Source of the DNA: Punica granatum
Lineage: Eukaryota > Streptophyta > Magnoliopsida > Myrtales > Lythraceae
Direction of reading: 5' to 3'
Assembly (NCBI RefSeq): GCF_007655135.1
Contig: NC_045127.1
Coordinates: 25,958,199-26,022,198 of the forward strand
DNA length: 64,000 nucleotides
Position numbers and translations under genes: made by a program. Of the stretch, positions 1 to 11,465 are shown one piece after another. The number at the start of each line of letters is the position of its first letter. Position 1 is the first letter of the stretch. The notes below the pieces were generated by a model. The model was not told the origin of the DNA. It saw only the letters and a program-made list of their open reading frames with translations, and did no database searches.

Positions 1-252
1 TTCATTAAGTTAGTTTCGTACACCCGCATGCATTACCTTTCTATACTTTCCCTATTTTTTTTTGTAAAATTTACCTATGTCTCATTCCGTTTCTTCATAT
101 TGCATTTAGGTATAATATTCCCTACGTATCCAAAGAGGAAGGAAAGGACTATCAAGGGAGATATCAAAGTAAACACTCTGACCAAAATGGGGTTCTTCTT
201 TATGTTTTTGGCCGAATCCTCTATCCGAGCATCCACCCAAAGAGGGGCAGGC
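1..252 (+). mobile_element. 3' tail of an upstream Tat/Ogre-like internal region
   Basis: This stretch is almost identical to 8034-8283, the end of the E1 internal region, and like it runs straight into an LTR start. The two copies differ by a base or so, including the length of a poly-T run. It is therefore the end of an internal region whose body lies left of the window, and the LTR at 253 is also the 3' LTR of that body. It ends in a purine-rich tract at 239-252. Short ORFs on both strands here are not convincing genes. Confidence 0.85.
239..252 (+). other. Polypurine tract (plus-strand primer site)
   Basis: AAAGAGGGGCAGGC lies immediately before the LTR start TGTCAGC. Nearly the same tract precedes the LTRs at 8284 and 41885, and its reverse complement adjoins the minus-strand LTRs at 20948 and 59419. 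This is the position and composition expected of the tract that primes plus-strand DNA synthesis in LTR retrotransposons. Confidence 0.85.
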
Positions 253-3200
253 TGTCAGCACCCCATTTTGGTCCATCAAGCAAACAAGGCTCATCGACAA
301 CATACAATGCTATGACTCGAGTGTGGATACAGTTCAAGGGCTCAACAGAGTAAGAAAATCACTATTCACCTCAAGTCAGCAAAATTGAGCAAATGACATA
401 TGCACATGACAGAAGAATGGCCTTGGTCATCAGAAGCTAACAGAGTGACCAGAGAGCTCAACAACGTCCGAAACCGGCATTTCCAGAGTTCACACGAACA
501 GTCTTATTTTCCGATAGTTCGCTTGACCATCGGAAGATAGCCAATATTGGACTCCAATAATCCAACCCGTACCAAACAAATGAAAAGTGTCTTCAAAAAC
601 ATTTTGCAAATCATCTGCTCTATATAGAATAACTTTCTGTATACAGACAACTTTTTAGTAGAAGTCGAAAAATGCCGATTTCCCAGAGAAAAGTTAATTC
701 CAATGTCAGATTCGGCCATGCCCCACAAGCACACAGAGCATGAACCATGCTTCAGATTGTCTCTTGTAAGCCACACAGACGCTTCAAATGACTTCTGAGT
801 GACAAAACGGACGTACCCCTCCTCGGAAATGCATAACCGAAGACTGGTCTGACGAAATTACGGCAAACAAAGTTCATACTGCATTGCCCTGAAAACTCTA
901 ACGGACATTTGCAATTGGGTAAAACAGACAGCAAAACCTTTTCAGTTTCCCGAGTAACCTCCGAGGAGTAGAAATGGCCATTTTCAGTGGAAATGCATAT
1001 TCGGAGGTCCTTTTTACGGAAACTTGACGCCGGACGTCTACCCTACACAGTGCTAGCCTTCTCAAGGCTCAACGTGGAATCGTCGGAATGAATCACACAA
1101 CTCATCTAGACTTCTCGGGCAGTGCTTTAAAGGTCTCAGATGCATTTCTCAAGTCCTTAGGGGTCCGATCTCGACAAACAGAGATTACAGTGATCTCCGG
1201 AGCGCCCAAGCAACTCAAAAAGTATTTTGAGAAATCCAGTTTCGGCCTCCTAGGTTGTCTCCGGCTCAACGTTTGCTATACCGGCTTAAGGGACAATTGT
1301 TCACGTTGTTTAACAATTTATGTCAAAATGACCAACGTGAGATGCAGACACAAGATATGTTGTCAGAAGCGGACAACTTCGCTCTGGTTACCTACAATGT
1401 GCAAACACGGCTTCCAAGCCTCATATGGACCCGGGGCATTTCTCCACAAAAAAATGCCAATCTTGGGCTCATTAAATCCGTTTTCTCGCGTATATCGACA
1501 ATTCGACGTTCAATTCGAACCACGAGTTTCGAATGCGCCACCTATCGAGATCCGAGTTTTCTCCCGATTTCTCCTCATGGGCCGTGGAACCCACAGGCTG
1601 CCCAAGATGAGCCGCCCCTTGCCCCAAAAATTTCGGCTTCTTCTTCTTCAATGCAAGAAGCAAACTTGCACTCTAAGCCCAAAATATCCTTAGTCTTTCA
1701 CTTCAACACTCAAGCCATCAACTCCATCTCCATTAATGCATTTTGGCTCATCTTCATCAAGATTGCATGGTCCACATTCATCCTCATTCGCATTAGGCAA
1801 ACCGAAATTTGCTAAGCATGGAGGTTAAGGGCACTTGCTTTCACTAATTGTATCATTAACTTTGCCTATAAATTGCCCAAAAGTGATTAAGCTAATCACT
1901 TCTCTTCTTGCACACTCTCTCCAAGCTTTCTCCCTCTAAGAATCCTCTCAAACTCCATAGCCAAGAACACCCAAGAACAGATTCGAATTGAGCCATGAGA
2001 GCATGCGGCCATCATTGTGAGGGACGACGAGAGCTTCTTGGTCTTTTTGGATCAAGAATGATTTCCTTATCTCAAGTTAGTTCGTTTCTCGGATTGCGTG
2101 AAATTGTAATTTCGATTTCTTCACAAATCTCGCGTCCAAACATCGCTTAAAACTTTAGTTTTAAGCAACATGCATGGATTCGTGTATCAAGGACTCATTC
2201 GGATCCATTCAGTTATAAGGGTACTGTCGGTTATTTGACCGAATTATCCTTGATCATTATGGAATCGTTTTTGGTCACCAATCACGAATCGTTTTCATAA
2301 TTAATGCATTCGGCAACCACCTTAAGCATAATTCCACGAACGGGTTAATCAAGACGTTCACACGGTTATCCATTCAATCTTAAACAAACTTTGCATGAAT
2401 TGGACATTAATTTGTAACTCGTGTCGACGAATTACAAAATGGTGTTAATGCCCTTTTCAAAACCCTCATACTTTCAAATCTGTATTGTGTTGCTCTCCTT
2501 TTCTGAAAATAAATTTTCAAATGAAGGGCAAGAACATCATTTTTTGTGATTTGGCGACTTCCTAGCATGGTTTAGGATGTTAGTTGGGGTATTCTGTATC
2601 AAAATACAATTACTTGACTAATCATTTCACTCGATCTAACCAAATGCTAGAAAATGGTTAGGAGGAACTCTAGGTTCCAAATCTAGAGTTAAAACGCAAG
2701 TTTGGATGAATATAGTGTAACTTCATTGTCACAACACCGAATCACTGTAAGGCAATCCACACACACGAAACCTGACTACAGACACACCCGATATGTTAGG
2801 TTTTCCAATCAAAGCTGAATGCTAAAACATTGGCACGAGCTTGTTTGTATAGGGTAGGATTTGCATGCCAAAATACCCGCGATTAACAATTTGTTAAAAC
2901 ACATACACTTGACAATAACAAACACCTTATCTGTTATTAACATGTTGTGTGTGATCTTTCTGCACTTGTTTGTTATGCAGGTCGAGCCTGATCCCTAGGC
3001 CGAATAATATTGGGTTCAATGCCCTAATCATCGATCACAGGGTCCAACACCCTAGTTCTCACTCACAGTGTTCAACGCCCTATTCATTGAGAGCCCACTG
3101 AATTGCATGTTTCGGTTATTTCTAAACTCACGGTGAGTCGAGCGGAAATTAACCGAAAGCTAACCGAATGTGATTCAATCATTTGTAATTTGTAATTATT

Positions 3201-3841
3201 GTATTTTTCTGAGAGCACATTGTAAGGTTTTATTTATACATTCGTTATTGTAAGAATCCCATCAGTAGCGAACAGTTCGAGAGTCGAATTAATCGAATCA
3301 ATTCAACGTTTGCTCGTAGGAAAGTAAACCTCAAAACCTCGCGGTTTCGATTCACGCAGGGAGTCAACTGTTATGGTGCGATGAACTGTAACGAAAGATA
3401 GTGAACCCACTCCCCGACATGCAGGCTTACTTTTCTCTCTCTCGGCTTCTTAATCGACATCGTTTAACTTACTGAATTACGGTTCAAAAAGAGTGAATCG
3501 AGTGCACCCTAATTCATGCGGTAATAAAATAAAAATGCAAGCCTAGCAAACCAGAGTACCGAAAAGGCGTGCGGGATATAGGCTCGCACGTAATGTGAAC
3601 CCCCGAATTCAGACTTTCAAGTTCTAAATAGACCAATGCCTTGACAACAACTAGGTGTTCCATACCCCTAGACCTAGGTGTTCCACCCTCGTCCTCCGGA
3701 TCGTAAAATGATAAGTGGCGACTCCTCCTCACGCGTGTCCGTCATGCGTCCCTGCGGGAAGGTGGAACGATCAGTCAAGCCGCGCGATTTCAGGCCGCGC
3801 GCATGTGGGCCCCGACGAGAGTCCACATTCGGGTCCGTACA
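253..3841 (+). mobile_element. LTR of Tat/Ogre-like retrotransposon (E1, first copy)
   Basis: It starts TGTCAGC after a polypurine tract and ends GTCCGTACA three bases before a primer-binding site. At 3.6 kb it is long for an LTR, as in the Ogre group. A TATA box lies at 1867-1873, so U3 is about 1.6 kb. Up to about 1985 it matches 8284-10010 nearly base for base. It then lacks a stretch of about 0.9 kb (the GC-rich zone and splice-donor-like site) present at 10004-10925, but keeps about 0.55 kb (1986-2545) missing from the second copy. From about 2548 the copies match again. Three small hairpins lie at 3012-3081 and a GC-rich hairpin at 3731-3749, the latter with one mismatch in this copy. 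No gene is seen in it. Confidence 0.92.
1867..1873 (+). promoter_or_regulatory. Probable LTR TATA box
   Basis: TATAAAT occurs in a conserved setting in every LTR: here, at 9899, and as TATATAT or TATAAAT in the LTRs at 19318 (minus), 43488 and 57805 (minus). A pyrimidine-rich stretch with CTCTCTCCAAG follows about 40 bases downstream. Conservation across diverged LTRs supports a real core promoter. The start of transcription, about 30 bases downstream, is inferred. Confidence 0.7.
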
Positions 3842-3844
3842 GCT

Positions 3845-3864
3845 TGGCGACTCCACTTGGGGAC
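3845..3864 (+). other. Primer-binding site, tRNA-Arg type
   Basis: TGGCGACTCCACTTGGGGAC lies 3 bases after the LTR end. Its complement ends in GGAGTCGCCA, which fits the 3' end of plant tRNA-Arg as I recall it (acceptor strand ...GGAGTCG plus CCA). Ogre elements are reported to use tRNA-Arg. The same site is at 28294-28312 on the minus strand in E2, where it has one T fewer. Confidence 0.8.
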
Positions 3865-4444
3865 ATACTTAGTGGGTTCAGGCTCGATCCGTTTGCTTTG
3901 CTTGCATGTTTATTTGTCGCTTTCTGTACATTTATTTTATGTACATTTACTTTTCTACACTTGCATCACATCATTCTAGAGGATTTAGGTACAAATGCCC
4001 GAAATCCCACGGGCATCAATCTAGGAAGCTAGGTAGTCAGAGGTTCGAGTAAGGGAATGGATCGAGTCGGCTCTGCCACCGAACCGGCCCCCAAAGATCC
4101 TCGCTCGATTTCAAGGAATTGACGCCCTTGAATCGGGAGCCCCCATCCCTAGTTAGTGGTTTTCCCAGTAGAACACTGAAACCATGCATAACAGGGCTGT
4201 CATGTTGGACCGAAATAACTTTCATGCCGTCAACCGACCCAAAAGTTGACTTTGAGTCGGCTCGTAGTTTTCTTTTCAGGCGAGCCTTTTGTTTGTTTTC
4301 ACTGAATGAGTGTTGTACAATGTAAAGAACTCGTGTTATAGTTTATTTCCCTGCATCTGCATGTTTCTTTTTTTCAAAACAAACTAGGACATTGCATCAG
4401 TTTGTTTATAAACATTAACCAACATCTTTTCCATTTAGGTAAGA

Positions 4445-5935
4445 ATGGATCGCTCGCATCCCTGTCTTAGGCTCGTTGTCATCATCACACCAGCCACAGA
4501 CATCACACGTCTTTGGAACACATTCCGCCCAGTTGACCGTACATTCCCCCGGCTCATCATAGGAGACTTGCCACTACTTGCTGATTCCCCCATTGACTGG
4601 ACCCTACTCAGAACTGCTATCAGTTTTTGGGACACCCAGCGGGCCGTATTCAGTTTTCAGGGGACAGAGTTAGCTCCTACAGTAGAGGAATACGCGGTTC
4701 TCATTCAGCGGCCCATGCTGACCCGCGACATCGTGGTACCTAACCAATTTGCCACGATATAGAGTAGACTTGCCATCCTTCTAGATCTCCGCGACGAAGA
4801 ATTCGCCATGAGCTTCGGCATGGATGGGAGCATAGCGTTAGGACCGCATGGCTCATAGACTTCATACATATTCATTCTCTCAACGCCATGGGAGAATCAT
4901 ATCAGCGTGATGCCTGTCACGGTTCCTCTTCTCATCTTTGGGACCATCCTATTCCCCTACTCGTCGAAACCTCATGGACGGGGCGCTCGCCCAAGTCATC
5001 CTCCAAGTGGTAGGAGGCCATAGTTATGTGGAAGCCGTCTTGGCTGAGACCATTCGGTCTCTACTATATACGAGAGGTTCGACATGGTAGAATGAGAGGG
5101 GCTCCGCATCTTCTTCAGATTTGGCTTCTCGCACACATTAGGCCGTTCTATTCATCACATCCTTTTTCCTACATCACCGATGAGCGTTCGCTCATCACTC
5201 GTCTACTTCAGGTGTTTCGGCCCTCCGATCGCGACTACACCGATTGGATCCAATTCTTCGAGGGACTCATCCCAGCACAGTTTCTATGGGCTGCTCGTTG
5301 GAATCCCGGCAGTCCCATGGCCATTGGATGTCCTTCGGTCACAGGACTCTCTTTGATTAGTCATTTAGGGAGCACACTTGTCTTTCCAGCCCGAGTCATC
5401 AGACAACTCGGCGACCTACAGGATATTCCTATAGAGGCAGATCGCACTCCATATCGCTTCGTGTGGGCGGATATTACAACTTTACTTCCAAATAGGGTTC
5501 TGCGGATTAGAGAAGTTTGACGTTTATGGGGTACGCGCACCGTTCAGGAGCTCTATTTCCCGAGCACCCCACTGACGACGAACGACTCTTCTCAGCCACT
5601 GCAGCGTATGTGGCGCATTTCCATCCGCAAAGACTCACACCTCTTCGTCAGATACGCATGCCACGGATTCCGCGAACACTGTAGGCAGATGTTCCAGATG
5701 CAGAGAGCTCAGTCCAAGGAGCCGTGCGCACGGAATTGCAGTCCATCAGGGAGGAGCAAGATCACTCCGCTGTGAGCTTGTTGATAATCGTGCAGAGCTC
5801 ATTGACCATAGAGAGCTTCAGAGGGAGCTAGCTCAGACTCGCGCACGCATAGCGAACCAAGACAGGGAGATAGCGCATTTGAACAGTACGCTGGACCGAG
5901 CGTGGGCGAAAGCGCGCAGGGTCTCCCATCCTTAG
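4445..5935 (+). pseudogene. Degenerate ORF1 of E1 (DUF7745/plant-mobile-domain-like)
   Basis: The protein encoded from ATG 4445 has a tryptophan-aspartate motif near the N-terminus (WNTFRPVDR), then DLPLLADSPIDW, FWDTQRAVFSFQGTELAPTVEEY and, after breaks, SHLGSTLVF. The same order is seen in E2 ORF1. This pattern is what I recall for the plant family annotated DUF7745, found as the extra ORF ahead of gag in Ogre-type elements; its role is unknown. A stop at 4760-4762 ends the first frame, homology resumes in other frames at about 5026-5520, and the charged, probably coiled-coil C-terminal part ends at a TAG at 5933-5935. A CCATTTAG splice-acceptor-like site lies 6 bases before the ATG. The gene is clearly inactive as written, although some breaks may be assembly indels. 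Confidence 0.75.
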
Positions 5936-7275
5936 GTTAAGTTGCTAAGCGTTTTTGCCGTACAAGACCCGCGCAGTGCTCACTTCTGCTACGGGTTGTA
6001 CTAGTTGTCGATTTAATGTTTTGTTTCCTTCTTTAACAGACAGTCTTTGTAAATTATGGAACATAATCGAACTGATGTAATGGCATTAGTGTTTTCAAAC
6101 TCATGCATCTCATGCATTTATACACTTAGTCATTTATATTCTGTGGGTGTTTGCTCAATGCACATGGCTTTTTGTTTTTCTTTGCACGCGTAATCCCCAG
6201 CACTTTCATTTTCGTTAACTCTTGTATTCCCTTCTTCTCTACTCTTTCCCTTTCTCTGAACTCTTCCTGAGAGAAAAAGAATGAATTTTTCCCGCTAGTT
6301 TGAAAACCTCTTTGAGGCGGCCTAGGCAAAAATTAAGGAATGAGGGGGCACGGTCTAAAATCCCGCAAAGGGGGGCCATGGCAAAAGGAGAGTACAAGAC
6401 AAAATCCTCACTAGGCTGAAAACCCAAAAAGGGCGGTTTAGTAGGCAAAAGTTAGAGGAACCGAGAGGTGTGATCATACCCAATACAGGCTGTCGTAGCA
6501 AAAGGTGAGCTCTAAATGAGGGAAATGTCAAAATAAAAATACCCCGCTAGGTCGTCACGCGTCTTGCAACCTAGGCAAAAATTAGGGGACCTTCGGCAGC
6601 TCGACACGAAATGACAGCTACACTCAGTGTGAAGCGACAACGAGTAGTGGTTTGGCAGCCTGCGACGCAAGCAAACTCTCTTCGACTCTACGGGCACGAG
6701 ACACCTTTCGACATGGGGTCGAATCGTTGTATCCTTGATCTGGAGGATCCCAAAGATCCCTCCCTTTACCTTAATGCAAATTCCATGGGTAATCCCCGTT
6801 CTGCAAAAAGCTTTTCTTTTGAGTCAAAGTTTTCTGGGACATGACCACCCTTTAAATGGTCACAGAATCCGAAATCCCTGAAGCATTGTTACTTGGATTT
6901 CTTTACACATCTTCATTACGGCTATAGCATGCGAATGACGAAAATTATTAGCTTCTCTCTTCTTGTACACAGATATAGGAACGCGGATCCTGGAGTGTGT
7001 CTCCCTCTGATGGATACAAGTCTGCCTTACGCAAAGGGTGACAATCTCGTTCGAGGAAGAAGTCTTCAAAGCATCAACCGATACATTCAAATGCACTGCA
7101 ACCCGACAACGAGTAACAAAGCGTTCTGTCACAGCGTCACTTGTAGTGTTGACAAGCACAATGTCCAAATTAAATCACAATGAGTCCTTCCACACCTCAT
7201 ACCATTTCCCAAAGATCTTCATTCATTTTACACTTTGCACCTTTCAATTACGCTTTGCACCTTTCTTTTATGCAT
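5936..7275 (+). other. 3' UTR of E1 with conserved stem-loop modules
   Basis: No gene is seen. From about 6145 this aligns with the reverse complement of the E5 3' UTR. At about 6290-6600 lies a run of inverted-repeat modules, each flanked by GGCAAAA and holding an inner C-run/G-run or CCTC/GAGG stem, matching the chain at 61300-61620 in E5. In E1 several stems carry mismatches or G-T pairs. At about 6715-6785 is a block that is almost unchanged in E5 (61130-61185, minus). The remaining short ORFs are not supported as genes. Confidence 0.7.
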
Positions 7276-7900
7276 TGCAAGCTCTCCGAGCCACCTAGCT
7301 CATGCTCATGCAAGTCCACCGGGCCTGCTAACCCGTGCATCTCCCCCTTTCTCCGCAAGCTCGACGAGCCACCTCGCTCGTGCTCTTGCAAGTCCGCCGG
7401 GTTTGCTAACCCGTGCATCTCCCCCTTTCTTCGCAAGCTCGCCGAGCCACCTCGCTCGTGCTCTTGCAAGTCCGCCGGGTCTGCTAACCCGTGCATCTCC
7501 CCCTTTCTTCGCAAGCTCACCGAGCCACCTCGCTCCTGCTCTTACAAGTCCGCCGGGTCTGCTAACCCGTGCATCTCTCCCTTTCTCCGCAAGCTCGCCG
7601 AGCCACCTAGCTCGTGCTCTTGCAAGTCCGCCGGGTCTGCTAACTCGTGCATCTCCCCCTTTCTCCGCAAGCTCGCCAAGCCACCTAGCTCGTGCTCTTG
7701 CAAGTCCGCTGGGTCTGCTAACCCGTGCATCTCCCCCTTTCTCCGCAAGCTCGACGAGCCACCTCGCTCGTGCTCTTGCAAGTCCGCCGGGTCTGCTAAC
7801 CCGTGCATCTCCCCCTTTCTTCACAAGCTAGCCAAGCCACCTCGCTCGTGCTTCCTCTGCAAAGCCGCCAGGCCTGCTCGCTCGTGCATCTTTCACTCTG
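7276..7900 (+). repeat. 78-bp tandem array in E1 3' UTR (about 8 copies)
   Basis: The unit reads roughly GAGCCACCTCGCTCGTGC, then TCTTGCAAGTCCGC, then CGGGTCTGCTAACCCG, then a pyrimidine-rich spacer. The length is 78 bp because the translated repeat is exactly 26 residues, which also keeps long reading frames open on both strands. CGGGT/ACCCG can form a hairpin. This is the same repeat family, at the same place in the element, as the 82-bp array at 30262-41460. The long ORFs over it are by-products of the period being a multiple of three. Confidence 0.92.
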
Positions 7901-8283
7901 TATTTTAAACGCTCTCATTATCTTTTGCAGTGCACCTTTCATTAAACTCGCACATTTGTATTAAACTCCGCTCTTTCAATTAAGCTTCACATGTTTCTTT
8001 GAGCTCTGCATCTCTTACCTAATTCCAAACTTTTCATTAAGTTAGTTTCGTACACCCGCATGCATTACCTTTCTATACTTTCCCTATTTTTTTTGTAAAA
8101 TTTACCTATGTCTCATTCCGTTTCTTCATATTGCATTTAGGTATAATATTCCCTACGTATCCAAAGAGGAAGGAAAGGACTATCAAGGGAGATATCAAAG
8201 TAAACACTCTGACCAAAATGGGGTTCTTCTTTATGTCTTTGGCCGAATCCTCTATCCGAGCATCCACCCAAAGAGGGGCAGGC
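7901..8283 (+). other. Spacer and polypurine tract before second LTR
   Basis: This AT-richer stretch is nearly identical to 1-252 from 8034 onward and is related to 41461-41884 in E4. It ends in the polypurine tract at 8270-8283. No gene is seen. Confidence 0.8.
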
Positions 8284-9898
8284 TGTCAGCACCCCATTTT
8301 GGTCCATCAAGCAAACAAGGCTCATCGACAACATACAATGCTATGACTCGAGTGTGGATACAGTTCAAGGGCTCACAGGTAAGAAATCACTATTCACCTC
8401 AAGTCAGCAAAATTGAGCAAATGACATATGCACATGACAGAAGAATGGCCTTGGTCATCAGAAGCTAACAGAGTGACCAGAGAGCTCAACAACGTCCGAA
8501 ACCGGCATTTCCAGAGTTCACACGAACAGTCTTATTTTTCCGATAGTTCGCTTGACCATCGAAGATAGCCAATATTGGACTCCAATAATCCAACCCGTAC
8601 CAAACAAATGAAAAGTGTCTTCAAAAACATTTTGCAAATCATCTGCTCTATATAGAATAACTTTCTGTATACAGACAACTTTTTAGTAGAAGTCGAAAAA
8701 TGCCGATTTCCCAGAGAAAAGTTAATTCCAATGTCAGATTCGGCCATGCCCCACAAGCACACAGAGCATGAACCATGCTTCAGATTGTCTCTTGTAAGCC
8801 ACACAGACGCTTCAAATGACTTCTGAGTGACAAAACGGACGTACCCCTCCTCGGAAATGCATAACCGAAGACTGGTCTGACGAAATTACGGCAAACAAGT
8901 TTCTACTGCATTGCCCTGAAAACTCTAACGGACATTTGCAATTGGGTAAAACAGACAGCAAAACCTTTTCAGTTTCCCGAGTAACCTCCGAGGAGTAGAA
9001 ATGGCCATTTTCAGTGGAAATGCATATTCGGAGGTCCTTTTTACGGAAACTTGACGCCGGACGTCTACCCTACACAGTACACAGGCTAGCCTTCTCAAGG
9101 CTCAACGTGGAATCGTCGAAATGAATCACACAACTCATCTAGACTTCTCGGGCAGTGCTTTAAAGGTCTCAGATGCATTTCTCAAGTCCTTAGGGGTCCG
9201 ATCTCGACAAACAGAGATTACAGTGATCTCCGGAGCGCCCAAGCAACTCAAAAAGTATTTTGAGAAATCCAGTTTCGGCCTCCTAGGTTGTCTCCGGCTC
9301 AACGTTTGCTATACCGGCTTAAGGGACAATTGTTCACGTTGTTTAACAATTTATGTCAAAATGACCAACGTGAGATGCAGACACAAGATATGTTGTCAGA
9401 AGCGGACAACTTCGCTCTGGTTACCTACAATGTGCAAACACGGCTTCCAAGCCTCATATGGACCCGGGGCATTTCTCCACAAAAAATGCCAATCTTGGGC
9501 TCATTAAATCCGTTTTCTCGCGTATATCGACAATTCGACGTTCAATTCGAACCACGAGTTTCGAATGCGCCACCTATCGAGATCCGAGTTTTCTCCCGAT
9601 TTCTCCTCATGGGCCGTGGAACCCACAGGCTGCCCAAGATGAGCCGCCCCTTGCCCCAAAAATTTCGGCTTCTTCTTCTTCAATGCAAGAAGCAAACTTG
9701 CACTCTAAGCCCAAAATATCCTTAGTCTTTCACTTCAACACTCAAGCCATCAACTCCATCTCCATTAATGCATTTTGGCTCATCTTCATCAAGATTGCAT
9801 GGTCCACATTCATCCTCATTCGCATTAGGCAAACCGAAATTTGCTAAGCATGGAGGTTAAGGGCACTTGCTTTCACTAATTGTATCATTAACTTTGCC

Positions 9899-9905
9899 TA
9901 TAAAT
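9899..9905 (+). promoter_or_regulatory. Probable LTR TATA box
   Basis: TATAAAT sits in the same context as 1867-1873, upstream of the GC-rich leader zone and the splice-donor-like site of this LTR. Confidence 0.7.
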
Positions 9906-10551
9906 TGCCCAAAAGTGATTAAGCTAATCACTTCTCTTCTTGCACACTCTCTCCAAGCTTTCTCCCTCTAAGAATCCTCTCAAACTCCATAGCCAAGAAC
10001 ACCCAAGAACCAGCAAGCTTCAGCATTTAGAAGGCCAAAGAGAAAACCCGAAAAAAATCAAGAGAGCCTTGAGTTCTTAAGTCGGAAACCAATGTTCATA
10101 ATCCCGACTTAAGTTCAAAATTTCTCAAACTCCATATCCCACTCATTTTGGACCCATGGAGTTCATTGGTGAATTTGGTTTTTCCATTTGAAGTCTTTAA
10201 ATTATTGTTTCAGGCCATTTGGAGGATTTCGGGTGTAAACCGTGCTCTCGGGTGAATAGTACCTGAGCGCCCGCCAGCCGTGCTCCAATGCATGTTCCCA
10301 CATTCGTACATCTAGCACGTCCCTTTTGCTTGCATGCACATGCACGTCCACGTGCCCTCGACGTCCACACGTCCGTGCTAACACCCTGGCCTTGCTGAGT
10401 CCTCTCCCGTGCATGCCCGTGCCTTCTCACGTCCATTCGCGCATTCTATCTCACCCGAACGTGTACTTCGTGCATCCCGAACGTTCATCCAAGGATTCTA
10501 CCGAGTCACGTGACTCTCAAACACTTCCCCGACTCTTTCCTCGTATCCCAA

Positions 10552-10563
10552 GGCTAGGTAAAA
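10552..10563 (+). promoter_or_regulatory. Conserved splice-donor-like site in LTR leader
   Basis: The sequence GGCTAG|GTAAAA fits a plant 5' splice site. The same CTAG|GTA is kept in the LTR pieces at 12875/12876, 44471/44472, and on the minus strand at 16877/16876 and 57196/57195, each followed by a conserved CGACTTAGAGGAG-like block. All lie downstream of the TATA box and after the GC-rich zone. An acceptor-like tract just upstream of ORF1 (4437-4438; minus strand 27789-27788) would pair with it. The splicing itself is inferred. Confidence 0.4.
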
Positions 10564-11394
10564 CATTCTCGACTTAGAGGAGTTAGGGCTTTTCATATTT
10601 TTGCATGGCTATGGAGTAATATGGCGTTTTGTGCATGTTTAACTTGCAAGACTTAATTTTATGCACTTTCATGTTATGTTATGCATGCTTACTACTTTAT
10701 AACTTGCTAGCATGTCGGAAAAATGTTTGGATCGTCGTTCGAACGACCATCCCGACCAGAAAATGGCAAGCAAGCTCTCGGCCAAGTCTCTAAATGGGAC
10801 GGTCGAGACTTAACTTGCTCTTTTTGTGTTAAGATTGGTCTCCTTAACCTGATCCAAGTTAGTTTCCGAGTTTATTTTTATTATTCCCGCATGCATGAAG
10901 CCAGTGTTATTTTTTCGATTCCTTAAATAACATGTTTGGCGACTTCCTAGCATGGTTTAGGATGTTAGTTAGGTATTCTGTATCAAAATACAATTACTTG
11001 ACTAATCATTTCACTCGATCTAACCAAATGCTAGAAAATGGTTAGGAGGAACTCTAGGTTCCAAATCTAGAGTTAAAACGCAAGTTTGGATGAATATAGT
11101 GTAACTTCATTGTCACAACACCGAATCACTGTAAAGGCAATCCACACACACGAAACCTGACTACAGACACCCGATATGTTAGGTTTTCCAATCAAAGCCG
11201 AATGCTAAAACATTGGCATGAGCTTGTTTGTATAGGGTAGGATTTGCATGCCAAAATACCCCGGATTAACAATTTGTTAAAACACATACACTTGACAATA
11301 ACAAACACCTTGTCTGTTATTAACATGTTGTGTGTTATCTTTCTGCACTTGTTTGTTATGCAGGTCGAGCCTGATCCCTAGGCCGAATAATATT

Positions 11395-11465
11395 AGGGTT
11401 CAATGCCCTAATCATCGATCACAGGGTCCAACACCCTAATTCTCACTCACAGTGTTCAACGCCCT
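11395..11465 (+). repeat. Triple short hairpin repeat in LTR
   Basis: There are three units spaced about 28 bases apart: AGGGTTCAATGCCCT, AGGGTCCAACACCCT and AGTGTTCAACGCCCT. The first two can form small stem-loops with AGGG/CCCT pairing; the third has one mismatch. The trio recurs in every sufficiently complete LTR, at 3012-3081 and 46333-46403 on the plus strand and at 14938-15008, 29080-29149 and 55594-55664 on the minus strand. Confidence 0.7.

Larger units (their letters stand above)
3842..8283 (+). mobile_element. Internal region of non-autonomous Tat/Ogre-like element E1
   Basis: A 4.4-kb internal region lies between two LTRs in the same orientation. In order it contains a PBS, a short leader, a degenerate ORF1 (4445-5935), a 3' UTR homologous to that of E5, a 78-bp tandem array and a polypurine tract. 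There is no trace of gag, protease, reverse transcriptase or integrase. The sequence from about 6145 aligns with the reverse complement of E5 just past its integrase stop, so the coding block appears to have been deleted between ORF1 and the 3' UTR. Such an element could move only with proteins supplied by a relative. Confidence 0.85.

Noticed and set aside
1088..1815. ORFs conserved between LTR copies (MNHTTHLDFSG..., also at 9121, 19727, 42837, 58361)
   Set aside because: They lie in U3 upstream of the TATA box, shift frame between copies, and differences in E5 change residues freely. Nucleotide homology of LTRs explains the similarity.
7180..7908. 242- and 198-codon ORFs
   Set aside because: They are produced by the 78-bp repeat, whose length is a multiple of three.
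10197..10577. Cys/Arg/His-rich ORFs on both strands in the LTR leader
   Set aside because: They arise in short GC-rich repeats that differ completely in every LTR copy.
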